From the NCBI RefSeq assembly GCF_016900115.1, contig NZ_JACJJQ010000010.1, positions 1 through 50,389 of the forward strand: DNA of 50,389 bases, written 5' to 3'. This stretch comes from Limosilactobacillus alvi. Its GTDB lineage: Bacteria > Bacillota > Bacilli > Lactobacillales > Lactobacillaceae. Both the position numbers and the translations under genes were made by a program. Every line of letters begins with the position of its first letter. The stretch's first letter is position 1. The notes below the pieces were generated by a model. That model had not been told where the DNA came from, made no database searches, and saw only the letters and a list, made by a program, of their open reading frames with translations. Positions 15,460-23,585 of the stretch are shown in pieces.

Positions 15460-16935
15460 ATGGATGGAAATGGTGAAGGACAAATTAAGCGGTCCCTCCA
15501 AACCCGTCACTTAACCATGATTGCCCTTGGGGGCTCGATTGGGACGGGACTCTTCATCGCTTCGGGTTCCGCAATTACAACTGCCGGACCTGGAGGGGCT
15601 TTGCTTGCTTATGCGGTTATGGGGGTAATGGTCTACTTCCTGATGACCAGTTTAGCCGAAATGGCGACCTACATTCCCTTAACGGGATCATTTGCCGCTT
15701 ATGCTGGTAAATTTGTTAGTCCGGCAATGGGGTTTGCTCTCGGCTGGAATTATTGGTTTAACGGGGCAATTACCGTACCGGTTGAAATCACGACTGTTGG
15801 GATTGTTATGAACTTCTGGTTCCCGCACGTGCCGGCCTGGATGTTTAGTGGGGCGATTTTCTTAGTTATCTTCGTGATTAATTACCTCTCAGTTCGTTCC
15901 TATGGGGAAACCGAGTTCTGGTTAGCTTTAATTAAGGTCTTGGCTGTGGTTGCCTTCTTAATTGTTGGGGTCCTTGTGATCTTTGGAATTATGGGTGGTA
16001 AGGCCCCAATTGGAATGCGGAACTTTACCTATAAGGATGCACCGTTTGTTCATGGGTTCCCAGGAATTATTACAGTTTTCCTAGTTGCCGGGTTCTCATT
16101 TCAAGGGACAGAAATGATTGGGATTGCAGCTGGGGAATCAGCTCATCCAGAAAAGTCCGTTCCAGAAGCCATTAAGTCAACTTTCTGGCGGATCCTGTTG
16201 TTCTACATTTTGACGATTTTTGTGATTGCCGTTATTTTGCCATATACCAACAAGAACTTGTTGAGTGCCGATGTTCAAGACGTCGTTACGAGTCCATTTA
16301 CCTTGATTTTCCAACGGGCTGGTCTCGCTGCCGCAGCTAGCGTGATGAACGCGGTGATCTTAGTAGCGGTTATCTCATCAGCTAATTCCTGGATGTATGC
16401 TTCAACCCGGATGCTTTATTCCCAAGCACGGGAAGGCTTCGCTTGGAGGATTTTTGGAATTGTAAACAAGCGGGGAATTCCAATCTATGGTTTACTTGGA
16501 ACGACGGTGGTCGGCGTACTTGTTTGGCTAACTCAATTTATTGGGCCAGAAGCCTACAACTATCTTGTAGCTGCTTCCGGTTTGTGTGGTTTCATCGCTT
16601 GGTTTGGGATCGCAATTAGTCACTATCGCTTTCGGCGGGCTTTCGTTGCTCAAGGACATGATTTAAGTGAATTAAAGTACCACGCTTTGCTCTTCCCCTT
16701 CGGCCCAATCTTTGCCTTCATCCTTTGTATCATCGTAATTGCTGGGCAAAATATTGATGCCTTTGTTAAGCTTGATTGGTCAAACATCTTGATCACCTAC
16801 ATGAGTTTACCGATTGTTGTGATCTTGTTCTTCTACTACAAGCTTCGTTACGGTTCGAAGTTGATCCCACTAGAAGAAGTTGATCTTTCCCGGAGCACAA
16901 AAGGTGAACAGTACGAAACTAAAGAAGAAGAGTAA
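15460..16935 (+). CDS. lysP: Lysine-type amino acid permease, AAT family
   Basis: A 491-residue amino acid/polyamine/organocation permease with 12 membrane segments. The AAT-family N-terminal signature LTMIALGGSIGTGLFIASG and the helix 3-4 block GSFAAYAGKFVSPAMGFALGWNYWFNGAI are clear, and the C-terminal tail is acidic (YETKEEE). The family fits LysP, histidine or general amino acid permeases. The lysine riboswitch directly upstream fixes lysine as the likely substrate. The ATG follows TTAGGAGGAATAAG. It is monocistronic, followed by a terminator. Confidence 0.93.
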   Translation: MDGNGEGQIKRSLQTRHLTMIALGGSIGTGLFIASGSAITTAGPGGALLAYAVMGVMVYFLMTSLAEMATYIPLTGSFAAYAGKFVSPAMGFALGWNYWFNGAITVPVEITTVGIVMNFWFPHVPAWMFSGAIFLVIFVINYLSVRSYGETEFWLALIKVLAVVAFLIVGVLVIFGIMGGKAPIGMRNFTYKDAPFVHGFPGIITVFLVAGFSFQGTEMIGIAAGESAHPEKSVPEAIKSTFWRILLFYILTIFVIAVILPYTNKNLLSADVQDVVTSPFTLIFQRAGLAAAASVMNAVILVAVISSANSWMYASTRMLYSQAREGFAWRIFGIVNKRGIPIYGLLGTTVVGVLVWLTQFIGPEAYNYLVAASGLCGFIAWFGIAISHYRFRRAFVAQGHDLSELKYHALLFPFGPIFAFILCIIVIAGQNIDAFVKLDWSNILITYMSLPIVVILFFYYKLRYGSKLIPLEEVDLSRSTKGEQYETKEEE

Positions 16936-16961
16936 CAATAAAAGAGTTGTTCTAAGGCTAA

Positions 16962-17010
16962 TTAGAAGTTGTGAAGGTAGGGAATCTAATTTTCACAGCT
17001 TCTTTTTTTT
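16962..17010 (+). terminator. Terminator of the lysine permease
   Basis: AGAAGTTGTGAA pairs with TTTCACAGCTTCT (one T-G pair) followed by TTTTTTT. Confidence 0.85.
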
Positions 17011-17076
17011 AGAGAAGCGTGTATAATGAAAAACGTTGCTTTAAGCTCGAATTGGATATAAGAGAGGAAGAAAACC

Positions 17077-17718
17077 ATGATTGTACTTGCCGGAACCATT
17101 GGCGCTGGAAAGACTAGTTTAACGCAATTACTTGCCGATCATTTGGGGACCAAGGCTTACTTTGAATCAGTTGATGATAACCCGATTTTACCTTTATTTT
17201 ATAAGGATCCGCAAAAGTATGGCTTTCTCTTACAGATTTACTTTTTGAACCGCCGGCTTGAAGAGATCAAGGCCGCTTCTTTGCAGAAGTTAAGTGTTCT
17301 GGACCGATCAATTTTTGAAGATGACTTGATGTTTCGGATGAACGCTGATTTGGGGCGAGCCACTGAAACAGAAGCGGATATCTATGCTTCGCTTTTGAAG
17401 AATATGATGGAAAAATTACCAAACCAACAAACGGAGAAGAAACCGGATTTATTAATTCATATTCAAGTTTCTTTTCCAACGATGCTAGAACGGATTAAGA
17501 AGCGGGGCCGGGCTTACGAGCAAATTGAGACTGATCCAGCCCTGTACAATTATTACCAAGAATTGAACCATCGTTACACAAGTTGGTATGATCAGTATCA
17601 AGAAAGTCCAAAGATGTTAATCAATGGGGATCAATACAACTTTGTGGAAGATCCTAAGGCCGCCCAAACGGTGTTAGAAATGATTGATGAAAAACTATCA
17701 GCATTAAATTTAAAATAG
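17077..17718 (+). CDS. Deoxynucleoside kinase (dAK/dGK type)
   Basis: A 213-residue deoxynucleoside kinase that phosphorylates deoxyadenosine, deoxyguanosine or deoxycytidine in the salvage pathway. The N-terminal P-loop GTIGAGKTSL, FESVDDNPILPLFY, the DRSIFEDDLMF (DRS) motif and the RIKKRGRAYEQ lid are all visible. Lactobacilli often carry two tandem paralogues of this family (dAK and dGK), but only one is present here. It starts at ATG after AGAGAGGAAGA. A -10 TATAAT lies about 55 bases upstream. Nucleoside specificity cannot be read by eye. Confidence 0.93.
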   Translation: MIVLAGTIGAGKTSLTQLLADHLGTKAYFESVDDNPILPLFYKDPQKYGFLLQIYFLNRRLEEIKAASLQKLSVLDRSIFEDDLMFRMNADLGRATETEADIYASLLKNMMEKLPNQQTEKKPDLLIHIQVSFPTMLERIKKRGRAYEQIETDPALYNYYQELNHRYTSWYDQYQESPKMLINGDQYNFVEDPKAAQTVLEMIDEKLSALNLK

Positions 17719-17774
17719 AGTTTGACAATTTAAAGTAAAAGGCTTAAACTGTAATAGTTGGTTTAAGCCAATAC

Positions 17775-17847
17775 GGAGGATTAGCTCAGTTGGGAGAGCG
17801 TCTGCCTTACAAGCAGAGGGTCACAGGTTCGAGCCCTGTATCCTCCA
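17775..17847 (+). tRNA. tRNA-Val (anticodon TAC)
   Basis: A complete cloverleaf: acceptor arm GGAGGAT/ATCCTCC, D arm with GCTCAGTTGGGAGAGC, anticodon stem TCTGC/GCAGA with loop CTTACAA (TAC), T arm with GGTTCGAGCC. CCA is not encoded. Confidence 0.96.
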
Positions 17848-17864
17848 TTTTTTTATAATTATAT

Positions 17865-17947
17865 GCGGATATGGCGGAACTGGCAGACGCGCAAGATTTA
17901 GGTTCTTGTGTCCTTGTGGCGTGGAGGTTCGAATCCTCTTATCCGCA
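17865..17947 (+). tRNA. tRNA-Leu (anticodon TAG)
   Basis: Acceptor GCGGATA/TATCCGC, anticodon stem CAAGA/TCTTG with loop TTTAGGT (TAG), a long variable arm as in all class II leucine tRNAs, and T loop GGTTCGAATCC. A short GC-rich hairpin with TTTTC (about 17950-17977) follows and probably ends the Val-Leu transcript. Confidence 0.96.
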
Positions 17948-17949
17948 TC

Positions 17950-17980
17950 TTGAGGAGGGTGGTTTACATCCTCCTTTTCT
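17950..17980 (+). terminator. Terminator after tRNA-Leu
   Basis: GAGGAGG pairs with CCTCC across a 10- to 11-base loop, followed by TTTTCTTT. Confidence 0.75.
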
Positions 17981-18064
17981 TTCTACTAAAAAAGCATTAC
18001 CTAAATAGAGATAAACCGTTTTGCCTAACTAGCCAAACTTTTTTAGTAAAATAGGAAATTAATG

Positions 18065-18093
18065 TTGACAGAAATGAGGTGCTCCTGTATCAT
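18065..18093 (+). promoter_or_regulatory. Promoter of the Gly-Arg-Pro tRNA cluster
   Basis: A consensus -35 TTGACA (18065-18070), a 17-base spacer and -10 TATCAT (18088-18093). The first tRNA begins about 47 bases downstream. Confidence 0.75.
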
Positions 18094-18139
18094 ATATAGA
18101 TGTTGAGAGGATAACTTCTTAATTGTAGGTTAATCAAAT

Positions 18140-18211
18140 GCGGAAGTAGTTCAGTGGTAGAACATCACCTTGCCATGGTGGGGGTCGCGGGTTCGAATCC
18201 CGTCTTCCGCT
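18140..18211 (+). tRNA. tRNA-Gly (anticodon GCC)
   Basis: Acceptor GCGGAAG/CTTCCGC, anticodon stem TCACC/GGTGG with loop TTGCCAT (GCC), T loop GGTTCGAATCC, and a U discriminator as usual for glycine tRNA. Confidence 0.95.
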
Positions 18212-18224
18212 TTTTAATTATTTT

Positions 18225-18298
18225 GCACCCATAGCGCAATTGGATAGAGTGTCTGACTACGAATCAGAAGGTTGAAGGTTCGACTCCTTCTGGGTGCA
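18225..18298 (+). tRNA. tRNA-Arg (anticodon ACG)
   Basis: Acceptor GCACCCA/TGGGTGC, anticodon stem TCTGA/TCAGA with loop CTACGAA (ACG; A34 is normally edited to inosine by TadA), T loop GGTTCGACTCC. Confidence 0.96.
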
Positions 18299-18305
18299 TC
18301 GACAT

Positions 18306-18379
18306 CGGAAATTAGCTCAGCTTGGTAGAGCACTGCGTTCGGGACGCAGGGGTCGCAAGTTCAAATCTTGTATTTCCGA
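18306..18379 (+). tRNA. tRNA-Pro (anticodon CGG)
   Basis: Acceptor CGGAAAT/ATTTCCG, anticodon stem CTGCG/CGCAG with loop TTCGGGA (CGG), T arm with GTTCAAATC. It begins with C1-G72, the usual bacterial tRNA-Pro signature. It would read CCG; TGG-anticodon tRNA-Pro must lie elsewhere. Confidence 0.93.
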
Positions 18380-18394
18380 TAAATACGTACGGAT

Positions 18395-18433
18395 GAGTTC
18401 AGCAACCAAAAGTGTTGTTGAGCTCTTTTTTTA
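18395..18433 (+). terminator. Terminator of the tRNA cluster
   Basis: GAGTTCAGCAAC pairs over 12 positions with GTTGTTGAGCTC and is followed by TTTTTTTATTT. Confidence 0.9.
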
Positions 18434-18494
18434 TTTCTCTCTGATGCCATGCGGTAGAATAGCAGTACACTATATTCGGAAACGAGTGATAATT

Positions 18495-19178
18495 ATGAAA
18501 CGCTTCGTTAACTTAATCAGTTTAGCATTTTTAAGTTGGGGGTTATTATATGTCCCGGATAGTCAGGCTTCGGTAACGAGCCCGTTAGACGGAGTCAACG
18601 CTTTTTCAACGGCTACTGATGATATTACCGATTTACCAGATTCACCCCAAGCTCAACGTGCTGCTGCCAAACAACTTACGATTCCGAGTAGTTCGCCAAT
18701 TCCCTTAGAAGGTTATCGTTGGCCGAGTCGACAAATTACGGTGTACATGGCCACTCAGGATCATCAGGTGCAAGTAGCCTTTCCAGTGGCGGTCAAAAAG
18801 TGGAATCAAACTAAGGCCGTCCATTTACACTGGATTAAAAGTCGGCAACGGGCAGAAGTGATTGTGACTGATGGGGATCTCCAAACAACTGGAAATAGTA
18901 ATGTCGGTTACGTTACCAGTCAATTAGGATCCACCGAAACCCAATTTAATCCCGATACCCATGCCATGATCCGAGCTAAATCAACGCTGGATGCGGCCAA
19001 ATTGCGATACGTAAACCGGCAGTATCGGGACCACGTTGCGGAACATGAATTAGGGCATGCTCTAGGCCTTGCCCATGCCCCTGAAGATTATCAGAGTGTA
19101 ATGATTCCCCGGAATATTCGAAGGGGGATTAGTAAATTAGATCGGCAAGCACTTCGAAATTTATACGGGCTTAATTAG
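18495..19178 (+). CDS. Secreted matrixin-like zinc metalloprotease
   Basis: A 227-residue predicted exported protein. The N-terminus is a signal peptide (MKRFVNLISLAFLSWGLLYV, then DSQAS cleavage region). The catalytic zinc motif HELGHALGLAH at about 184-194 gives three His ligands and the catalytic Glu. The following SVMIP supplies the Met-turn Met, as in metzincins of the matrixin (M10) type. A short linker precedes the protease domain, where the strand RQITVYMATQDHQVQVAF and the WNQTKAVHLHW segment fit the M10 fold. No propeptide cysteine switch is evident. Lactobacillus homologues are described only as predicted Zn-dependent proteases. The ATG at 18495 was chosen because the upstream frame runs through tRNA-Pro. 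Confidence 0.88.
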   Translation: MKRFVNLISLAFLSWGLLYVPDSQASVTSPLDGVNAFSTATDDITDLPDSPQAQRAAAKQLTIPSSSPIPLEGYRWPSRQITVYMATQDHQVQVAFPVAVKKWNQTKAVHLHWIKSRQRAEVIVTDGDLQTTGNSNVGYVTSQLGSTETQFNPDTHAMIRAKSTLDAAKLRYVNRQYRDHVAEHELGHALGLAHAPEDYQSVMIPRNIRRGISKLDRQALRNLYGLN

Positions 19179-19289
19179 TTAAGGAGATCGTGGTTTCCTT
19201 GCAATCGTTTTCTTAATTCACAATCTCGTGCTATAATTAAGGCATTCATGACTTTGAGGTTGTGAAATTCGATAAAGGGTGTGGAATTT

Positions 19290-19517
19290 ATGGCAAGTGT
19301 AAAAGATGGTTGGCATAAGGTCTTAGGTCATGATGTTTACGTTGAAGATGGTGGGGTGACCCATGGTAAACGAGTTACCGAAGATGGGCAAACTCTTGCT
19401 ATTTACCCATACCGCCGGGAAGAAATTGGCGGTGACCAAGCCTTTTGGTTAACGACGGGTGTCTCCTTATCAACGCTTCGTCGAGGGCTTCAAACAGGTC
19501 TGTATTCCTTAGCTTAG
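19290..19517 (+). CDS. Hypothetical protein, 75 aa
   Basis: I do not recognise this family. It is 75 residues, soluble, with no signal peptide or membrane segment. It contains two beta-rich blocks (WHKVLGHDVYVEDGGVTHG, then QTLAIYPYRRE) and a C-terminal helix (VSLSTLRRGLQTG). The ATG at 19290 follows AAAGGGTGTGG; a GTG at 19281 is too close to that site. The gene ends 10 bases before the 2H phosphoesterase start, so the two are likely co-transcribed. Confidence 0.7.
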   Translation: MASVKDGWHKVLGHDVYVEDGGVTHGKRVTEDGQTLAIYPYRREEIGGDQAFWLTTGVSLSTLRRGLQTGLYSLA

Positions 19518-19527
19518 GTGGTTACAA

Positions 19528-20211
19528 ATGGAACAATTACAAGCGGAATTAGTAGCCCGTTACCAAGCAATTGCCCAAGAAAATCGGGAAGTTGTCCTCG
19601 CTGGTGGGCATCCCGATCTGCACGTTGATGATGATTGGCAAAATCAACGAGTAGGCCTAACTTTGGTGGTACCATTGCCAGTGCATTGGACCCGGAATCT
19701 TGGCTTTGCCATGGCGAAACTAAAGGAATTCGAACCAGAACAGTATTATTATCCGGCAAAAGATCTGCACTTAACTGTAATCGATTTAGTTGCCGGAAAG
19801 GTTAACCAACAATTAACTGATTTCCCACTCGCAAAAATTAAAGCCACCTTGGCCGAAAGTTTAACCCAAGCGAAGGCCTTTGATTGGGAGCTAAGAGGAT
19901 TAGTCGCTACGGATGGAGCTGTGATTGCTTGTGGTTATTATTCACCAGAATTAATGGCTTTACGAAAACAAGTGCGTGAAACTTTTAAAGCTGCCGGAAC
20001 CCCGGTGAGTGAACACCGCCCGGCCTTTACGGCGCATGTTACGGTTGCCCGTTATCGGAAATTGTTAAGTGACCCGGGGGCCTTTTTGGGGATGGTTGAT
20101 AACCTCAGAAATATCGGCTTTGGGGCAACCAAGGTACAAACGGTGAACTTGGTTTGGCATGATTGGTACAATCACCACCAAGAAGTGTTAGCAACGTATC
20201 ATTTACAATAA
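19528..20211 (+). CDS. 2H phosphoesterase / 2'-5' RNA ligase-like protein
   Basis: A 227-residue member of the LigT/ThpR 2H superfamily. The paired catalytic motifs are HLTV (in DLHLTVIDLV) and HVTV (in TAHVTVARYRK), separated by about 90 residues. Such enzymes hydrolyse 2',3'-cyclic phosphates or similar RNA ends; their role in bacteria is poorly defined. The ATG follows TTAGGTGG. It lies downstream of a small unknown gene with 10 bases between them and ends in a terminator. RNA-end activity is inferred from the motifs only. Confidence 0.85.
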   Translation: MEQLQAELVARYQAIAQENREVVLAGGHPDLHVDDDWQNQRVGLTLVVPLPVHWTRNLGFAMAKLKEFEPEQYYYPAKDLHLTVIDLVAGKVNQQLTDFPLAKIKATLAESLTQAKAFDWELRGLVATDGAVIACGYYSPELMALRKQVRETFKAAGTPVSEHRPAFTAHVTVARYRKLLSDPGAFLGMVDNLRNIGFGATKVQTVNLVWHDWYNHHQEVLATYHLQ

Positions 20212-20246
20212 AACGACCAGGCGAAAAATCTCGTTGGTCGTTTTTG
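20210..20246 (+). terminator. Terminator between the 2H phosphoesterase and flavodoxin genes
   Basis: AAAACGACCA pairs with TGGTCGTTTT and is followed by T residues. The stem begins at the stop codon. Confidence 0.88.
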
Positions 20247-20318
20247 TGTTTCTAAGGATGCTGATATGGTTAGCAAAATTCTTGTTTTAAGGGGAGTTCA
20301 AGCAGGTTCCTTTTGGAA

Positions 20319-20786
20319 CTAATATCCTAATTGCTGTACCCAAGCCTTTAATTGGGCAACGCTAAAATTATTAACCCGTTTAGCTGGTTTAACGTCACTC
20401 TTCGGTAGAAGTTGTTTAATGATTGCTTCACCACGTTCGGGGGAACTAGAACCGGAAGTAGCAAATGGTACCACTACTTTACCAGCTAAGGTTTGATGAG
20501 CCAAGAAATCATGGATGACCATTGGTGGAACTCCCCACCAAGTTGGATATCCAAGGAAGAGCACGTTGAAGTCAGGTAAAGTTAGTGGCTTAGCAGTTGG
20601 TGGCGTTGCCTGACCACTTTGTTCGCGGTTTGCCCGGGAGTTATCATTTTGCCAGTTGAGATCAGCGTTGGTATATGGAACGGTAGCTTCAATTGCAAGG
20701 GGAGTTACCTTTAAAACTTGCCCTAAGCGTTCAGCCGCTTGTTTAGTTGTGCCAGTTTCTGAAAAATAAGCAATTGCAAATTTCAT
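20319..20786 (-). CDS. Flavodoxin
   Basis: A 155-residue flavodoxin-fold protein. The FMN phosphate-binding loop SETGTTKQAAERL is at about residues 9-21. The GYPTWWGVPP segment stacks on the isoalloxazine ring, and FATSGSSSPERGEAI provides the third loop. It belongs to the group of flavodoxins resembling WrbA/YhcB or flavodoxin_4 proteins, common in lactic acid bacteria, with unknown electron partner. Transcribed toward the 2H phosphoesterase and divergent from the potassium system. The ATG follows TTTGGAGGTGGAAA. Confidence 0.92.
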   Translation of the reverse strand: MKFAIAYFSETGTTKQAAERLGQVLKVTPLAIEATVPYTNADLNWQNDNSRANREQSGQATPPTAKPLTLPDFNVLFLGYPTWWGVPPMVIHDFLAHQTLAGKVVVPFATSGSSSPERGEAIIKQLLPKSDVKPAKRVNNFSVAQLKAWVQQLGY

Positions 20787-20930
20787 TTTTCCACCTCCAA
20801 ATAGTTATCTTCATTATAATTCTGATCGTTAATTTTGATAAATGCTCATTTTATTGGTTTGTTGATACTGAAAATGCATGGCGGTGAAGATGATATAATA
20901 AGAATTGAATTTTAAAATGGGGTGGAGACA

Positions 20931-22274
20931 ATGATTGAAATTAATAAGCACCGTTATTCATTCCCAAAGCTCTTAACCTTTGGCTTCATTATGGTAATCG
21001 CAATTGGGACGCTCTTATTACTTTTACCAATGGCAACGCGGCCGGGACTACATACTTCTTTTATGACGGCTTTTTTTACCTCTACGAGTGCTACCTGTGT
21101 GACGGGCTTAACCTTAGTTGATACGGCTACGCACTGGGCACCCTTTGGCCAGTTAGTGATTGCCGTTTTGATGGAAGTTGGGGGACTGGGGTTTATGACC
21201 TTTGCGGTTATGACGTCCCTATTAATTCGACGTCAATTAAAGATGTCGACTCGGTTTTTAGTTCAGGAGTCTTTAAACCTCGATAATGTCTCCCAAATTC
21301 AAGTGGTGACTTTGATTATTAAATTGTCCATCCTAATTCAACTATTGGGGACGGGACTCCTTTACCTTGACTTTGGTCGCCGCTATGGATGGTGGCATGG
21401 TTTATGGTTGAGCCTTTTCCATTCAATTTCGGCTTTTTGTAACGCTGGTTTTGATCTCTTTGGGAATTCCCTAGCCAACTTTAAAAATGACCCCTATTTA
21501 TTGACTGTCTTTGCAATTTTAATTATTGCTGGGTCATTTGGGTTCTTAGTCTGGCAAGATATTTTGCAGTATCGGAAGGTTCACCGGATGTCTTTGCATA
21601 CGAACCTAGCCTTGCGGACGGGGGCCATTATCATGGCTTTATCGGTCATTGTCTACTTATTAACCGAACGGAATTTAAGTCAGTTCCATGATGAGATGTC
21701 TTGGGGGATGCGCTTAATCAATTCGATTTTTATGGCGATTACGCCACGGACAGCTGGTTTGACGACCTTTTCCTATACTGAGCTTTCGGCTGCTGGATTA
21801 TCATATACGATTCTCTTAATGTTTATTGGCGGGACTCCAGGATCAACAGCTGGGGGAATTAAGACCACCACGATTGGCTTATTAACTTTACAAGCGATTG
21901 CCACTTTACGAGGGCATCGCGATCCAACACTAGCGCACCGGCGTTTTCGGCAAGATAATGTTTTTCGGGCCTTGACTTTGTTATTTGTGGCCTTGGCAAT
22001 CATCGCGATCGCAATTTTAATTTTGGCAGAAACCCAGGATTTGCCAAAGCATAATTCCTTGACCTATGTCACCTTTGAAGTAATGGCGGCCTTTGGGACG
22101 ACCGGAATTTCCTTAGGAATTACTGCTAAGTTGAATTTACTTGGAAAATTAATCATTATGGCCTTGATGTTTATTGGCCGGGTTGGGATCTACACGGTAA
22201 TGTTCTCCATCTTCAATGCCCAACCTAAGCAACCAAGTTATCGTTATCCAGAAGAAGGTGTTTTAATTGGCTAA
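20931..22274 (+). CDS. ktrB: Potassium uptake channel subunit KtrB
   Basis: A 447-residue membrane subunit of the TrkH/KtrB superfamily. The four membrane-pore-membrane repeats each carry a selectivity-filter-like glycine: STSATCVTGL, SISAFCNAGFD, TPRTAGLTT and GTTGISLG. The channel gate loop GGTPGSTAGGIKTTT lies in the third repeat. It is followed by the regulatory subunit KtrA with an eight-base overlap, giving a KtrAB system for osmotic adaptation; in Bacillota it is generally controlled by c-di-AMP. The ATG at 20931 follows GGGGTGGAGA. Confidence 0.95.
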   Translation: MIEINKHRYSFPKLLTFGFIMVIAIGTLLLLLPMATRPGLHTSFMTAFFTSTSATCVTGLTLVDTATHWAPFGQLVIAVLMEVGGLGFMTFAVMTSLLIRRQLKMSTRFLVQESLNLDNVSQIQVVTLIIKLSILIQLLGTGLLYLDFGRRYGWWHGLWLSLFHSISAFCNAGFDLFGNSLANFKNDPYLLTVFAILIIAGSFGFLVWQDILQYRKVHRMSLHTNLALRTGAIIMALSVIVYLLTERNLSQFHDEMSWGMRLINSIFMAITPRTAGLTTFSYTELSAAGLSYTILLMFIGGTPGSTAGGIKTTTIGLLTLQAIATLRGHRDPTLAHRRFRQDNVFRALTLLFVALAIIAIAILILAETQDLPKHNSLTYVTFEVMAAFGTTGISLGITAKLNLLGKLIIMALMFIGRVGIYTVMFSIFNAQPKQPSYRYPEEGVLIG

Positions 22275-22938
22275 AAAAGAAAGTTTTGCGGTAATCGGAT
22301 TAGGTCAATTTGGGTCCGCAATTTGTAAATCATTAGTCCGGGCCGGGCAAGAAGTGATGGCAATTGATTCCAACGAAAGCGTCGTAAATGATTTCGCTGA
22401 TATGGTGATGAGAGCAGTGATTGCCGATGCCCAGGATGAGGATGCGATGAAAGAACTTGATCTGGGGCACTTCGATCATGTCTACATTTCAATTGGTAAA
22501 AATATTGAAGCCAGTATCATGGCAACTCTGATTGCCAAGGATCTTGGTGCTAAGGATGTCGTCTGCCGAGCCGAAAACCGAAATCATGCGCGGGTACTCG
22601 AACGGATTGGGGCCGATTTGGTCGTCCGTCCGGAACATGATTTGGCAGAACGGTTAGTCTTTTCGCGTTTGCACCCATCGGTAATTGATTATGTTCAAAT
22701 TAGTCGGGATACAACTTTAGCAGAAGTAATTGTTAATAACGCTGCCTTCTATGATAAAACCCTGGATGAATTAGATTTCCGGAATCGGTATCACGTTAAC
22801 GTAATCTTAGTTGTTAATGCCCAAGACAAAATCAACCAGATGCCAAGAGGGACTGATAAGATTCAGCGAGGCGACCGAATCACCGTCGTTGGGCCGCTTA
22901 ATGCCATCGAAAAGTTGAATGATTTGTTGAAAGGCTAA
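22267..22938 (+). CDS. ktrA: Potassium uptake regulatory subunit KtrA
   Basis: A 223-residue cytoplasmic RCK protein. An RCK_N Rossmann domain (AVIGLGQFGSAICKSLVRAG, nucleotide loop GxGxxG) binds ATP/ADP and gates KtrB. An RCK_C domain from about 135 can bind c-di-AMP. Length matches B. subtilis KtrA. The start is an unusual TTG overlapping the end of ktrB by eight bases, preceded by AGAAGGTGTT inside ktrB; this indicates translational coupling. Confidence 0.94.
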   Translation: MAKKESFAVIGLGQFGSAICKSLVRAGQEVMAIDSNESVVNDFADMVMRAVIADAQDEDAMKELDLGHFDHVYISIGKNIEASIMATLIAKDLGAKDVVCRAENRNHARVLERIGADLVVRPEHDLAERLVFSRLHPSVIDYVQISRDTTLAEVIVNNAAFYDKTLDELDFRNRYHVNVILVVNAQDKINQMPRGTDKIQRGDRITVVGPLNAIEKLNDLLKG

Positions 22939-23585
22939 AAGGCTTTCCCAGGGAAACCGGATTACGCGAAACGTAGCTGCAAGAGGAGCAGGGGAAGAAA
23001 GTCGCAGCCTTAAGCCGGGTAACGTGGTGGAACCTTTGCGGAGTCGCAAAGCTCAGTCTTAATGTAAGTTCACTTATTTGCTAACATTAATTTCACTACT
23101 GTCGGCATGGTTGCCTAATAAATCTGATCATCCACTAAAAGCCACCAATCAAGGTTTACTAGCCAAATTGTCGTTAGGAGCTTGTCTGCTGACGATAAGG
23201 CCAAGCTTTGAAATCACCATTCTGAACGCCAGTGAAGAATAGTAGTTCAAAGTTGGGTCGGCTACGTTTCAGTCCTTAGATTGGTGGCTTAATTAGTTTT
23301 TTCCGAACCTCGTTTTTTGCCAAACTTATTTAACTCTTTCACGAATCAAGCTTAATATTTTTCAGAAATTTAAATCTTTTTTGTTTTGTTTTTTGTCTTT
23401 AAAAATCACCCTAATTAACACTCAGCTTTGAAAAGTTGACACAAAAGTATTTTAAGGATAGCTATAAATAAAATTTATCGTGGATGTTAATTTTGACTAT
23501 ACTCTTTTTGGTGGTTTAGGATATAACCAACAAATGTGTAAAAGTTCACAAGTTGGATTAGAATGAAAATTCGGAGGGAAAAATC
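22939..23585 (+). other. 647-base intergenic region rich in hairpins
   Basis: No gene is supported here. Downstream of ktrA lie strong hairpins, for example TTTCCC-A-GGGAAA and CTTTGCG-GAGT-CGCAAAG (about 23031-23052). A large branched fold then spans about 23138-23292, closed by AAGCCACCAATC with GATTGGTGGCTT and followed by TTTTTT. From about 23310 to 23585 the sequence is AT-rich and probably holds the fumC promoters (TTGACA at about 23436; TTGACT near 23493), whose -10 spacings are imperfect. No known riboswitch class could be matched. Confidence 0.6.
23138..23304 (+). ncRNA. Candidate structured RNA with terminator
   Basis: An outer stem of 12 base pairs (AAGCCACCAATC/GATTGGTGGCTT, plus a further AAGG/CCTT) encloses at least two hairpins. 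One is TTGTCGTTAG/CTGACGATAA with G-U pairs; the other is CTTTGAA/TTCAAAG extended by ATTCT/AGAAT. A T-run (AATTAGTTTTTT) follows. This could be a structured transcript end, a small RNA, or a decayed inverted-repeat element. No promoter directly upstream was identified. Confidence 0.4.

Noticed and set aside
22939-23060. c-di-AMP or cobalamin riboswitch downstream of ktrA
   Set aside because: Hairpins and GGGAAACCGG-like strings drew attention, but the ordered conserved cores of either class are absent.
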